Below are positions 6,434 through 12,786 of a DNA stretch of 12,786 nucleotides, in pieces. The notes beneath the pieces are model-generated. The model searched no databases and was not told where the DNA came from. It saw nothing but the letters and a program-made list of their open reading frames with translations. Source of the DNA: an uncultured Elusimicrobia bacterium (GTDB lineage Bacteria; Elusimicrobiota; Endomicrobiia; Endomicrobiales; Endomicrobiaceae). A program made the position numbers and the translations under genes. The DNA lies in assembly GCA_937916125.1 (NCBI GenBank), contig CALGGE010000065.1, positions 1 through 12,786 of the forward strand, written 5' to 3'. Numbering within the stretch: the stretch's first letter is position 1; each line of letters starts with the position of its first letter.

Positions 6434-6466
6434 TTTATCCCCAAACTTATCCACAATTGTGGATAA
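6390..6466. promoter_or_regulatory. oriC: DnaA box cluster over the dnaA start
   Basis: Three exact consensus boxes lie at 6390-6398 (plus), 6447-6455 (plus) and 6458-6466 (minus), and TTATCCCCA, one mismatch from consensus, at 6435-6443. The middle pair forms the perfect 20-bp palindrome TTATCCACAATTGTGGATAA. The cluster spans the untranslated leader and the first codons of dnaA. It can act both in autoregulation of dnaA and as one half of a bipartite origin, with the other half between dnaA and dnaN. Confidence 0.8.
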
Positions 6467-6545
6467 CTTATTAAAATATTGATTTTTGATAATTGTTTTA
6501 ACTTCTTTTTCTCGTCAACAAAGTTGTTAAAAAATGCGGAAAAAC

Positions 6546-6574
6546 AGTATATAAAATTGATAAAGAATAGTCAA
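6546..6574 (-). promoter_or_regulatory. sigma70-type promoter of dnaA
   Basis: On the minus strand TTGACT (6574-6569) and TATACT (6551-6546) are separated by exactly 17 bases. Each box differs from consensus at one position. Transcription would start near 6539, giving a leader of about 106 bases that contains the palindromic DnaA boxes. It lies 23 bases beyond the queA stop, so dnaA can be transcribed independently of the upstream operon. Confidence 0.75.
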
Positions 6575-6596
6575 ATAAAAAATGCCGTTTTATATG

Positions 6597-7676
6597 CTAT
6601 TCAATTAACATAGAGTCCCCGTACGAAAAAAATCTGTATTTTTTTTCAACGGCTTCTTTATAGGCCCGTAAAATAAATTCTCTTCCTGCCAAAGCACTTA
6701 CCATCATAAGCGGTGTAGAACCGGGCAAATGCAGGTTTGTAAACATTGCTTTAACTATTTTAAATTTGTATCCCGGATAAATAAAAATTTCCGTTTCACC
6801 GCAAGAACTTTCTATACTTATAAGCTCATTATTTTCATTATATTTTCCGGTTAAAGCCGCAATTGTTTCCAAACTTCTTACACTGGTAGTACCTACAGCG
6901 ATAATTCTTTTTTTGTCAGATAATGCTTTATTTATTTTTTCGGCATTTTGTTCGTCGAGAATATATTTTTCCGGAAGCATTTTATGCTTGTTGATATCTT
7001 CCGAAAGTATCGGCTTAAACGTTCCCCAACCGACATGCAGAACTATATTTACAATTTCAACTTTTTTTTCTTGTAATTTTTCCAAAATTTCTTTCGTGAA
7101 ATGTAAACCGGCAGTAGGTGCTGCAATTGCACCTTTATTTTCGGCATATACGGTTTGATAACGTGTCTTATCCAAATCAAAATATTTTTCCGCAAGGCCG
7201 TCTTTTCTTTTAATGTAAGGCGGAAGCGGCATAAAACCGTGTTTTTCCAAAAGAGGTTGAATATCGGGCTTGTTAAAACGAATAATTTTATTGTCGTTAT
7301 CGTCAGTACCGATAAAAGTACATTCATATCCGTCATCAAAAATAACTTTTTGATTTATTCTTAAAAAAGGTTTTGCAAGTACGGTAAAATCCGGTCCACG
7401 TTGCATGGGGTTAAGGAACAGAATTTCCACTTTTCCGCCGGTTTCTTTTTTGCCGTAAAGCCTTGCAGGGACAACCTTTGTGGTATTTATTACCAAACAG
7501 TCATTTTCGCCTAAAATATCGACGATATTAAAAAAATTTTTATGTTCTATGGTTTTATTTTGTCTGTTCAAAATTATCAGTCTTGAATCGCTTCGTTTTT
7601 CTGCAGGCGTTTGTGCAATAAGTTCCTGCGGAATATCATAATTATAGTTTGATAAGAGTTGATCTTTATTTTCCAT
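6597..7676 (-). CDS. queA: S-adenosylmethionine:tRNA ribosyltransferase-isomerase
   Basis: QueA transfers and isomerises the ribosyl part of SAM onto preQ1 at the wobble position of GUN tRNAs, giving epoxyqueuosine in the cytoplasm. The 359-residue protein shows YDIPQELIAQTPAEKR (13-28), NTTKVVPARLYG (64-75), GAIAAPTAGLHFT (182-194), VLHVGWGTFKP (212-222), VGTTSVRSLE (261-270) and TNLHLPGSTPLMMVSALAG (313-331), all hallmarks of the family, over the usual length. The ATG overlaps the 3' end of the upstream SpoIID-like gene by 11 bases, so translation is probably coupled. No other queuosine gene is present in the window. Nothing suggests loss of function. Confidence 0.96.
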   Translation of the reverse strand: MENKDQLLSNYNYDIPQELIAQTPAEKRSDSRLIILNRQNKTIEHKNFFNIVDILGENDCLVINTTKVVPARLYGKKETGGKVEILFLNPMQRGPDFTVLAKPFLRINQKVIFDDGYECTFIGTDDNDNKIIRFNKPDIQPLLEKHGFMPLPPYIKRKDGLAEKYFDLDKTRYQTVYAENKGAIAAPTAGLHFTKEILEKLQEKKVEIVNIVLHVGWGTFKPILSEDINKHKMLPEKYILDEQNAEKINKALSDKKRIIAVGTTSVRSLETIAALTGKYNENNELISIESSCGETEIFIYPGYKFKIVKAMFTNLHLPGSTPLMMVSALAGREFILRAYKEAVEKKYRFFSYGDSMLIE

Positions 7677-8805
7677 AACTGATTTTTCCTATATTTGTTC
7701 CGGGATAATAATAATCCAATATTTTTCTATAAGAAATTTTCTTGTCGCCCATAGCTTTTGCACCCCATTGGCACAAACCTACTTTGTGTCCCCAACCGTG
7801 TCCGGAAAATACAAATTTATTTTTACTTTTTTTTATACTTGAAAACATCGTACTTTTAATTTTAAAAGCATCTACGGTCAGCCTGAAAGTATATGCATTT
7901 AATTTCAATTTTCCTTTTGAATGTGAAATAATTACATCTTTTGCGGCCTTTCCTGACGTTTTCCCGGAATAAGATATTTTGTTTATCGTGCCGACTTTAT
8001 ATCCTGCGGCAATTAATTTTTCTCTTATAAAACTTTCGGGAACTTCGGATGTCCAGTTTGAATGAGGGTTGCCACCGCAATATTTATCTTTTTTCCCTCT
8101 TAAATATTCGGGTGTTTCCTGTTTCCATCCCCAAACGTATTTAGGATCGTCGGTATATCCGCCGCAGGCAGCGTGGAAAAGTGTTTGTGCAAGAGCGTTT
8201 TTGTACAATATTACTTCGCTTGCGGTATCATGTATTGCAAGGTTACATTTTTTGTTCTCGCAAGAACCGCCGCCATATACCTGACAATGCACGGTTGAAC
8301 ATACATCAAAACCTTCTTTTGCATGTCTGCCGATATTTTTAGCGGCATAAGTTCTGCTGATAACAGCTTGAGTTTTTAATGCTTCCGTATTCCACGAAGC
8401 AGAGGCTTCTTTCGGCAAAATTCCTTTTAAGTAATCTTCAAATTTTAATTCGTTAATGATATTTATTTTCCCGCCTTTGGAACTGACGGTAATTGTACCG
8501 CGATAAATTTTGTTATTTACCAAAAGACAATTTTTTTCGGAAACAAATTTTATGGGGAGTTTGTATCTTTTGTTGCCGATAACGGCGGTATTTGTTTCGG
8601 GGGTAACGGTTATTTTGCCGGCAGACAACATAACCTGTTTCCCGTTTGAAACAAAGTAATATTTTTTATCGCATCCTACGGTTATCGGAGCATTTGCGGA
8701 GCCGATTCCCACTTTGATATATTCCTTAACGGAAACAGCAAATACGTCGAGACACAAAAAAAATATAAAGATAAAAACAAACAAAAATTTATTTAATTTA
8801 TTCAT
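7666..8805 (-). CDS. SpoIID/LytB-domain exported cell-wall protein
   Basis: SpoIID proteins are lytic transglycosylases acting on denuded glycan strands; in non-sporulating bacteria relatives serve in cell-wall remodelling or division. The 379-residue protein has a signal peptide (KLNK, hydrophobic core, VFA cleavage near 23) and so is likely exported. The SpoIID core includes LKGILPKEASASWNTEALK (126-144), where Glu133 matches the catalytic Glu, QAVISRTYA (146-154), CSTVHCQVYGG (169-179) with a CxxxxC pair like the zinc-binding cysteines of SpoIID, LFHAACGGYT (209-218), GHGWGHKVGLCQWGA (335-349) and ILDYYYPGT (362-370). It starts three bases beyond the pyrE stop without its own clear ribosome site, implying coupling. 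Sporulation cannot be inferred from it. Confidence 0.88.
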   Translation of the reverse strand: MNKLNKFLFVFIFIFFLCLDVFAVSVKEYIKVGIGSANAPITVGCDKKYYFVSNGKQVMLSAGKITVTPETNTAVIGNKRYKLPIKFVSEKNCLLVNNKIYRGTITVSSKGGKINIINELKFEDYLKGILPKEASASWNTEALKTQAVISRTYAAKNIGRHAKEGFDVCSTVHCQVYGGGSCENKKCNLAIHDTASEVILYKNALAQTLFHAACGGYTDDPKYVWGWKQETPEYLRGKKDKYCGGNPHSNWTSEVPESFIREKLIAAGYKVGTINKISYSGKTSGKAAKDVIISHSKGKLKLNAYTFRLTVDAFKIKSTMFSSIKKSKNKFVFSGHGWGHKVGLCQWGAKAMGDKKISYRKILDYYYPGTNIGKISYGK

Positions 8806-8808
8806 CGG

Positions 8809-9393
8809 CTACTTTAGCTGTTTTCTGCTGCCGGGTTTAACAGGTACTGAACCTTGTTTGCACATCGGGCATTCTTCGGCTTTAAAACTTTTTACTTCCA
8901 AACTCAACAAAGCAAATCTCGGTACGCCGAAATCCACTTTCCCGGCACTTCTGTCAACCAAAGAACAAACAGCGACAATTTCTGCTCCGGAATCTTTTAA
9001 ACTTTCAATAACTTCTCTCGTAGAAAGACCTGTTGTGATAACATCTTCAACAACAAGAACTTTTTCGCCTTTTGCGACGGAAAAACCTCTTCTTAAAGTT
9101 ACTTTCCCGTCAACTCTTTCCGTAAAAATAGCTCTTGTACCGAATGCTCGTCCCATTTCGTGGCCGATAATTACACCGCCCATTGCAGGGGAAACAACAA
9201 CATCTATATCTTTAACTTTTTCAACGATTTTTTCTTTTAATTTTTGTGCCAGAACCTGTGCAACTTCGGGATGCTGTAAAATAAGTGCCGACTGAAAATA
9301 CGTATCGGAATGCAACCCGCTGGATAACAAAAAATGTCCGTTCAATAATGCATTATGTTTTTTAAATAATTCTTTCATCTCTTCCATTTCCAT
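8809..9393 (-). CDS. pyrE: Orotate phosphoribosyltransferase
   Basis: PyrE joins orotate to PRPP to give orotidine 5'-phosphate, the fifth step of UMP synthesis. The 194-residue protein has FLLSSGLHSDTYF near the N-terminus, SPAMGGVIIGHE (68-79) and the PRPP-binding VLVVEDVITTGLS (112-124). The C-terminal ECPMCKQGSVPVKPGSR (174-190) is typical of the Thermus/cyanobacterial-type subfamily rather than the E. coli form. Start ATG 9393 is preceded by AAGGAG at six bases; upstream TTG and ATG codons (9432, 9420) lack such a site. It follows pyrF after 78 bases that contain a repeat and a hairpin, and precedes the SpoIID-like gene by 3 bases. Confidence 0.95.
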   Translation of the reverse strand: MEMEEMKELFKKHNALLNGHFLLSSGLHSDTYFQSALILQHPEVAQVLAQKLKEKIVEKVKDIDVVVSPAMGGVIIGHEMGRAFGTRAIFTERVDGKVTLRRGFSVAKGEKVLVVEDVITTGLSTREVIESLKDSGAEIVAVCSLVDRSAGKVDFGVPRFALLSLEVKSFKAEECPMCKQGSVPVKPGSRKQLK

Positions 9394-9438
9394 TATAATC
9401 TCCTTAAAAAATCGCTTCATGATTTTTGCCAAAAACTT

Positions 9439-9472
9439 TTCAACTATTCAACTAAATTTGCTTTGCAAATTT
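9439..9472. repeat. TTCAACT pair and TTT-triloop hairpin in the pyrF-pyrE gap
   Basis: Two TTCAACT units (9439-9445, 9447-9453) share the 8-bp period of the three units at 27-49. They adjoin a perfect 8-bp hairpin, AAATTTGC/GCAAATTT (9454-9461, 9465-9472), whose last base is in the pyrF stop codon. The hairpin belongs to the family seen at 3082 and 11048. It could separate or stabilise the pyrF and pyrE parts of the message. Confidence 0.6.
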
Positions 9473-10125
9473 CAAACTTCTTTTATCGATTCATAAATAT
9501 TTTTTGCGGCTTCTACGGGGTTTTCGGCGGCAATTATGGGCCTGCCTACGACGATAAAATTTGCTCCGGCTTTAACCGCACTTTCGGGTGTGGCAACTCT
9601 TTTTTGGTCGTCGTTTAAATTTACGGGTCTTATTCCCGGGGTAACAACTTCAAACTCTTTACCGCATGATGCTTTTATTGTTTCTATTTCGAGCGGGGAA
9701 GATATTACTCCGTCAACACCGCAGTCTTTTGCAAGTTTGGCTCTTCTTGCTACCTCTTCGGGGGTTGTTTTTTGGCTGGTTAAAACCGTTACTGCCCAAA
9801 TTTTGGGGCGTGCCTCGACGGAAGTTGCAAGCTTAAGCATTTCTTCGCCTCCACAGGAATGGACTGTTAGGCTGTAAACACCCAAATCTCTTGCAGATTG
9901 AACGGCTCTCTGAACGGTAGCGGGAATATCGTGAAATTTTAAATCCAAAAATACTTTTTTGCCGAGATCGTTTATCATTTTAATAACCTCTTTTCCCGAC
10001 TGCAAAAATAAAATAGGACCTACCTTGTACACATCTATGTAGGGGCTTAAATCTTTTATTAATTTTTCGGCTTTTTTCAGGTCAAATACATCCAATGCTA
10101 AAATTGTTTTGTTCAGTTTGCTCAT
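9472..10125 (-). CDS. pyrF: Orotidine 5'-phosphate decarboxylase
   Basis: PyrF decarboxylates OMP to UMP, the last step of the pathway, in a TIM-barrel active site. The 217-residue protein carries LALD (9-12), YKVG (33-36), the catalytic FLDLKFHDIP (59-68, with Asp61, Lys63 and Asp66), TVHSCGGEEM (87-96), and the phosphate-binding VTPGIRP (161-167) and VVGRPI (192-197). Its ATG overlaps the pyrD stop in ATGA, with AAGGT seven bases upstream, so it is coupled to pyrD. Length and motifs fit the bacterial group typical of E. coli and B. subtilis. Confidence 0.97.
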   Translation of the reverse strand: MSKLNKTILALDVFDLKKAEKLIKDLSPYIDVYKVGPILFLQSGKEVIKMINDLGKKVFLDLKFHDIPATVQRAVQSARDLGVYSLTVHSCGGEEMLKLATSVEARPKIWAVTVLTSQKTTPEEVARRAKLAKDCGVDGVISSPLEIETIKASCGKEFEVVTPGIRPVNLNDDQKRVATPESAVKAGANFIVVGRPIIAAENPVEAAKNIYESIKEV

Positions 10126-11024
10126 AGTTTTACCTTACCTTGTAATTCCGATATATTTTTTATCTTTTTGCTTCTTAAATATTTATCCAATCCTTCATAA
10201 GTTTTTTCAAACACTTTAGGTTCGGTCAAAACTTGTGTGCCGATACTTACACAGGAAGCTCCCGCAAGGAAAAATTCTATAACATCGTTGCTGTCGGAAA
10301 TTCCCCCGCACCCGATGATGGGAATATTTATTTTTTGATATGCGTCGAACACACACCTCAATGCCATAGGCTTTACGCACGGTCCGGACATTCCGCCTTT
10401 GACGGTGGAAAGTTTCGGTTTAAAAGTGTTTATGTCTATTGCCATTGCCGGAAAGGTATTTGTCAGTGTTACGGCATCAGCTCCGCACTGTTGGGCAGTT
10501 AACGAAAGTGCCGCAATGTCCTGTACCTGAGGAGAAAGTTTGGCTATTACGGGGAACTTTGATATTTTTTTGACACTTTGTATAATGTTGCTTAAAAGTT
10601 CCACATCCTGTGAGATGATGGTTTTCTTTAAATTGGGACAGGAAAGATTTAATTCTATTGCGAAAATTTTCGAAAAAGAGTTAAGAATTTTAACCGTTTG
10701 CACATAATCGCTTACGCACGCACCTGCCACACTAACGATAATGGGAACTTTTAATTTCAAAATATCGTCGAGTTTTGTTTCGGTAAATTTTTTAACTCCG
10801 ATATTTTGCAGACCGATTGTGTTTAACATTCCGGAAGCAACTTCGGCAATTCTCGGTTGAGGATTGCCCAATCTCTCCTCGAGAGTTATTGTTTTTGTAA
10901 TTATTGCCCCGATTTTCGTAATATCGATTAAATCGGTAAGTTCGTTACCGTAACCGAATGTCCCCGATGCCGTTAATAACGGACTTTTTAATTTTGTACC
11001 TAAAAATTTTATATCAAGATTCAT
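10122..11024 (-). CDS. pyrD: Dihydroorotate dehydrogenase, class 1B type
   Basis: PyrD oxidises dihydroorotate to orotate using FMN. The 300-residue protein follows class 1 enzymes: SPLLTASGTFGYG (14-26), GNPQPRI (53-59), GMLNTIGLQNIGV (65-77), ELNLSCPN (124-131, with Cys129 as the catalytic base), VTLTNTF, and CGGISDSNDVIEFFLAGASCVSIGT near the C-terminus. Similarity in length and motifs is closest to class 1B, the soluble form that works with the iron-sulfur flavoprotein PyrK and NAD+. There is no membrane-targeting N-terminal extension as in class 2. pyrK is not in the window; the upstream gene is divergent. The ATG at 11024 is preceded by AGAGG at five bases. Class 1A is an alternative, as the partner was not seen. 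Confidence 0.92.
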   Translation of the reverse strand: MNLDIKFLGTKLKSPLLTASGTFGYGNELTDLIDITKIGAIITKTITLEERLGNPQPRIAEVASGMLNTIGLQNIGVKKFTETKLDDILKLKVPIIVSVAGACVSDYVQTVKILNSFSKIFAIELNLSCPNLKKTIISQDVELLSNIIQSVKKISKFPVIAKLSPQVQDIAALSLTAQQCGADAVTLTNTFPAMAIDINTFKPKLSTVKGGMSGPCVKPMALRCVFDAYQKINIPIIGCGGISDSNDVIEFFLAGASCVSIGTQVLTEPKVFEKTYEGLDKYLRSKKIKNISELQGKVKL

Positions 11025-11033
11025 GATACCTCT

Positions 11034-11066
11034 ATTATAGCAAATATAAAATTGCTTTGCAATTTT
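11034..11066 (-). promoter_or_regulatory. Possible pyrD promoter overlapping a triloop hairpin
   Basis: On the minus strand TTGCAA (11062-11057) and TATAAT (11039-11034) are 17 bases apart. The -35 box is part of the hairpin AAAATTGC/GCAATTTT (11048-11055, 11059-11066, loop TTT). The -10 box ends only nine bases before the ATG, so the transcript would have almost no leader and would lose the AGAGG site. Either the mRNA is nearly leaderless or the true promoter lies further upstream. No attenuator or PyrR-binding stem is visible. Confidence 0.4.
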
Positions 11067-11129
11067 TTTGTTTTTGCTTGTATCAACCTCAATATTCGGT
11101 TACAACTTCTGTTAAAAATGTAAAAACAC

Positions 11130-11158
11130 TGGAAAAGTTCATAGAAAAAATATATAAT
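11130..11158 (+). promoter_or_regulatory. Possible promoter of the radical SAM gene
   Basis: TGGAAA (11130-11135) and an exact TATAAT (11153-11158) are 17 bases apart, upstream of ATG 11199. The leader would be about 33 bases of almost pure A and T. The -35 box matches consensus at four of six positions. Confidence 0.5.
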
Positions 11159-11198
11159 CCATATATAAAATAATTAATAAAATTAAAAAATTATATTA

Positions 11199-12560
11199 AT
11201 GAATACTCACAGCATACTGTTAATCAATCCGCCGGTGTATGATTTTGCCGCTTACGATCTATGGGCAAAACCGCTCGGGCTTTTATATTTGTCGTCTATA
11301 CTGAAACAACAAAATATTGACGTTTCCGTATTTGACTATATGGACAGAAACCACGATATCTGCACCGGAAATTCCCCGGCACCTGAATATGTATTCCCAA
11401 GAAGCGGTTCAAATATTTACGGTTGCGGACATTACATAAAAAAGGAAATTACAAAACCCGCCGCAATAAAAAATATCAAAAGGAAATATTTCAGGTTCGG
11501 TATTCCCGAACAACAAGCCGAAGATTTTTTTGTGAATTTAAAAAATACCAAAAGTCCCGATATGATAATTATCGGTTCGATTATGACTTATTGGTATTCG
11601 GGTGTTAGCGAGGCTGCGGGAATTTTAAAAAAAATTTTCCCGAATGTTCCAATCATTTTAGGCGGGGTGTATGCCACGCTGTGCGAACGGCACGCAAAAA
11701 ATATTTACGGTATTGACGAAGTTGTTCCCGGTGCTCTTGTGAATTTCAATTCGGTATTTAAAAAATATAATTTTAATGTAAACATAAATTATGATTTTGC
11801 AAATTTCCCCGCACCGGACTATTCTTATTATAAAAACAAAGAATATATCGTGCTGAAAACAAGTATCGGATGTCCGTTTAAGTGCAGCTATTGTGCCCAG
11901 TATGTGCTGAACAAAACCGGTTACAGCGTGAAGAATCCTTTAATTATAAAAAAAGAAATAGAAACTTTAACTTCGTCTAAGCCTTCCGTGAGAAATGTTG
12001 CCTTTTATGACGATGCACTTCTTTTTAATGCGGACAACAGTATCAAAATATTATTGAAAGAATTTGCAAAAGACGGGAAACAATTTTATTTTCATACGCC
12101 CAACGGGTTGCATGCAAGGTTTGTTGACGAGGAACTGGCAACATTAATGTTTAATGCAAAGTTCGTTCAACCGCGTTTCAGCCTTGAAACTTCCAATGTT
12201 GAAGAACAGAAAAACAGCAACAACAAAGTAAGCAACAGAGAATACGAACGGACGATAAATTTATTACATAAAGTCGGTTACGGAGACGGGGAATATATTA
12301 CATATCTGTTAATGGGAATGCCGGGACAGAGCATAGAAAACATAAAAGAATCGATAAAATATGTTCATTCTTTGGGTTCGAGAATATCTCTTTCCGAATA
12401 CAGCCCGATACCTTACACGAAGGATTGGCAGTCGGTAAGCGAAGATTTAAAACGAGACCCGCTTACACAAAATAATACTTTTTTTATTTCTTTGAATAAA
12501 GATTATGATAAGTTGCAGGAGCTTAAACTGTTGGCTAAAGAATTGAATAAAAAATTGTAA
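11199..12560 (+). CDS. B12-binding-type radical SAM protein, substrate unknown
   Basis: The 453-residue protein has a Rossmann-like N-terminal domain of the cobalamin-binding type (ILLINPPV at 6-13, KPLGLLYLSSILKQQNIDV at 24-42, VPIILGGVYATL at 150-161). A radical SAM domain follows with the iron-sulfur motif CPFKCSYC (Cys225, Cys229, Cys232), RFSLETSN (326-333) and MGMPGQSIENI (372-382). I see no clear DxHxxG cobalamin ligand motif, so B12 may bind base-off without protein histidine or not at all. Relatives of this architecture include BchE-type and methyltransferase enzymes of natural-product, lipid and cofactor pathways, but neighbours give no hint because the gene stands alone and divergent to pyrD. 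The ATG at 11199 has no Shine-Dalgarno site. The protein is complete. A specific role cannot be assigned. Confidence 0.85.
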   Translation: MNTHSILLINPPVYDFAAYDLWAKPLGLLYLSSILKQQNIDVSVFDYMDRNHDICTGNSPAPEYVFPRSGSNIYGCGHYIKKEITKPAAIKNIKRKYFRFGIPEQQAEDFFVNLKNTKSPDMIIIGSIMTYWYSGVSEAAGILKKIFPNVPIILGGVYATLCERHAKNIYGIDEVVPGALVNFNSVFKKYNFNVNINYDFANFPAPDYSYYKNKEYIVLKTSIGCPFKCSYCAQYVLNKTGYSVKNPLIIKKEIETLTSSKPSVRNVAFYDDALLFNADNSIKILLKEFAKDGKQFYFHTPNGLHARFVDEELATLMFNAKFVQPRFSLETSNVEEQKNSNNKVSNREYERTINLLHKVGYGDGEYITYLLMGMPGQSIENIKESIKYVHSLGSRISLSEYSPIPYTKDWQSVSEDLKRDPLTQNNTFFISLNKDYDKLQELKLLAKELNKKL

Positions 12561-12651
12561 ATATAACCGAAGTTTACCATGTTCAAAGCCATAAATGGTT
12601 AAAAAAATTGCTTTTTTATTTTAAACAATTGTATACCATAACTACTAAAAG

Positions 12652-12667
12652 TTGTGTATTTACACAA
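12652..12667. promoter_or_regulatory. Short dyad in the AT-rich right end
   Basis: TTGTGTA and TACACAA are perfect inverted 7-bp arms separated by TT. The dyad lies in the 226 bases after the radical SAM gene, which otherwise show no convincing gene, RNA or terminator. It may be an operator for a gene beyond the edge or a chance palindrome. Confidence 0.3.
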
Positions 12668-12786
12668 GTTTAATGAGTTGGATTAATGAAAGAAATCAAA
12701 AGTTCAATAAAAGCAGCAAAATAACATAAATTAGTATTATATTTATATATACAACAATATTTTGTGTTTTTTAGACATCAAACAAG

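Noticed and set aside
6434..6454. GTG start giving DnaA seven more residues
   Set aside because: It has no Shine-Dalgarno site and lies within a DnaA box; the ATG at 6433 has a GGGGA upstream and gives a normal N-terminus.
6575..6596. Terminator between queA and dnaA
   Set aside because: TTTTTTATTT follows the gene on the minus strand, but no stable stem precedes it.
8714..9295. 193-codon plus-strand frame across spoIID and pyrE
   Set aside because: It covers the opposite strand of conserved pyrE motifs and shows no family features or start signals.
9394..9432. Longer PyrE N-terminus from TTG 9432 or ATG 9420
   Set aside because: The AAGGAG site sits six bases before ATG 9393 and would be inside the coding region in the longer versions, and the extra residues do not resemble PyrE.
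11025..11198. PyrR-type attenuator or riboswitch before pyrD or the radical SAM gene
   Set aside because: Only one small AT-rich hairpin is present; there is no terminator/antiterminator pair and no conserved ligand-binding core.
12686..12724. Short plus-strand frame of 12 codons starting MKEIKSS
   Set aside because: It is too short, has no ribosome site and no context.

Overview
The window is a low-GC bacterial replication-origin locus. Ten genes lie on the minus strand and one on the plus strand. Gene density, Shine-Dalgarno sites (strong at dnaN and pyrE) and use of TGA as a stop (pyrF, pyrD) fit a bacterium with the standard code. GyrB carries the long insertion typical of E. coli-type enzymes. 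Together with dnaA-dnaN-dciA-gyrB, a SpoIID/queA pair and a Thermus/cyanobacterial-type PyrE, this makes me think of a diderm of the Elusimicrobiota (Endomicrobia-like), possibly host-associated. That placement is inference with low confidence; I see no rRNA, tRNA or phylum-specific marker.

Layout in the direction of minus-strand transcription (right to left): pyrD, pyrF, pyrE, spoIID-like and queA are tightly packed (4-bp overlap, 78-bp gap, 3-bp gap, 11-bp overlap) and look like one operon. A clear sigma70-type promoter (TTGACT-17-TATACT) then drives dnaA. DnaA boxes flank dnaA on both sides. A dense cluster, including a perfect 20-bp palindrome of two consensus boxes, covers the dnaA start. 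The 373-bp dnaA-dnaN gap holds one consensus box, several degenerate boxes, an AT-rich stretch and six consecutive triplets that resemble a DnaA-trio element. I read this as a bipartite oriC. Next come dnaN, a small orphan winged-helix gene where recF often sits, a dciA-type helicase-loader gene and gyrB, which ends at the left edge. A divergent plus-strand gene at the right end encodes a B12-binding-type radical SAM protein of unknown substrate.

The genes combine three themes: replication initiation and elongation (dnaA, dnaN, dciA, gyrB), de novo pyrimidine synthesis (pyrD, pyrF, pyrE, the last steps to UMP), and single genes for cell-wall processing (SpoIID-like amidase/lytic enzyme) and tRNA queuosine modification (queA).

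The intergenic DNA is unusual. Several gaps carry a modular repeat built from TACATT units, TTCAACT units of 8-bp period, and TGYCGTT separators. A second set consists of small perfect hairpins with three-base loops, several of which touch stop codons or supply a possible -35 box. Other points to check are a native Asp-to-Asn change at the classic quinolone-resistance position of GyrB, the triple AAATAAG dyad upstream of the orphan winged-helix gene, and the absence of pyrK and recF from their usual places.
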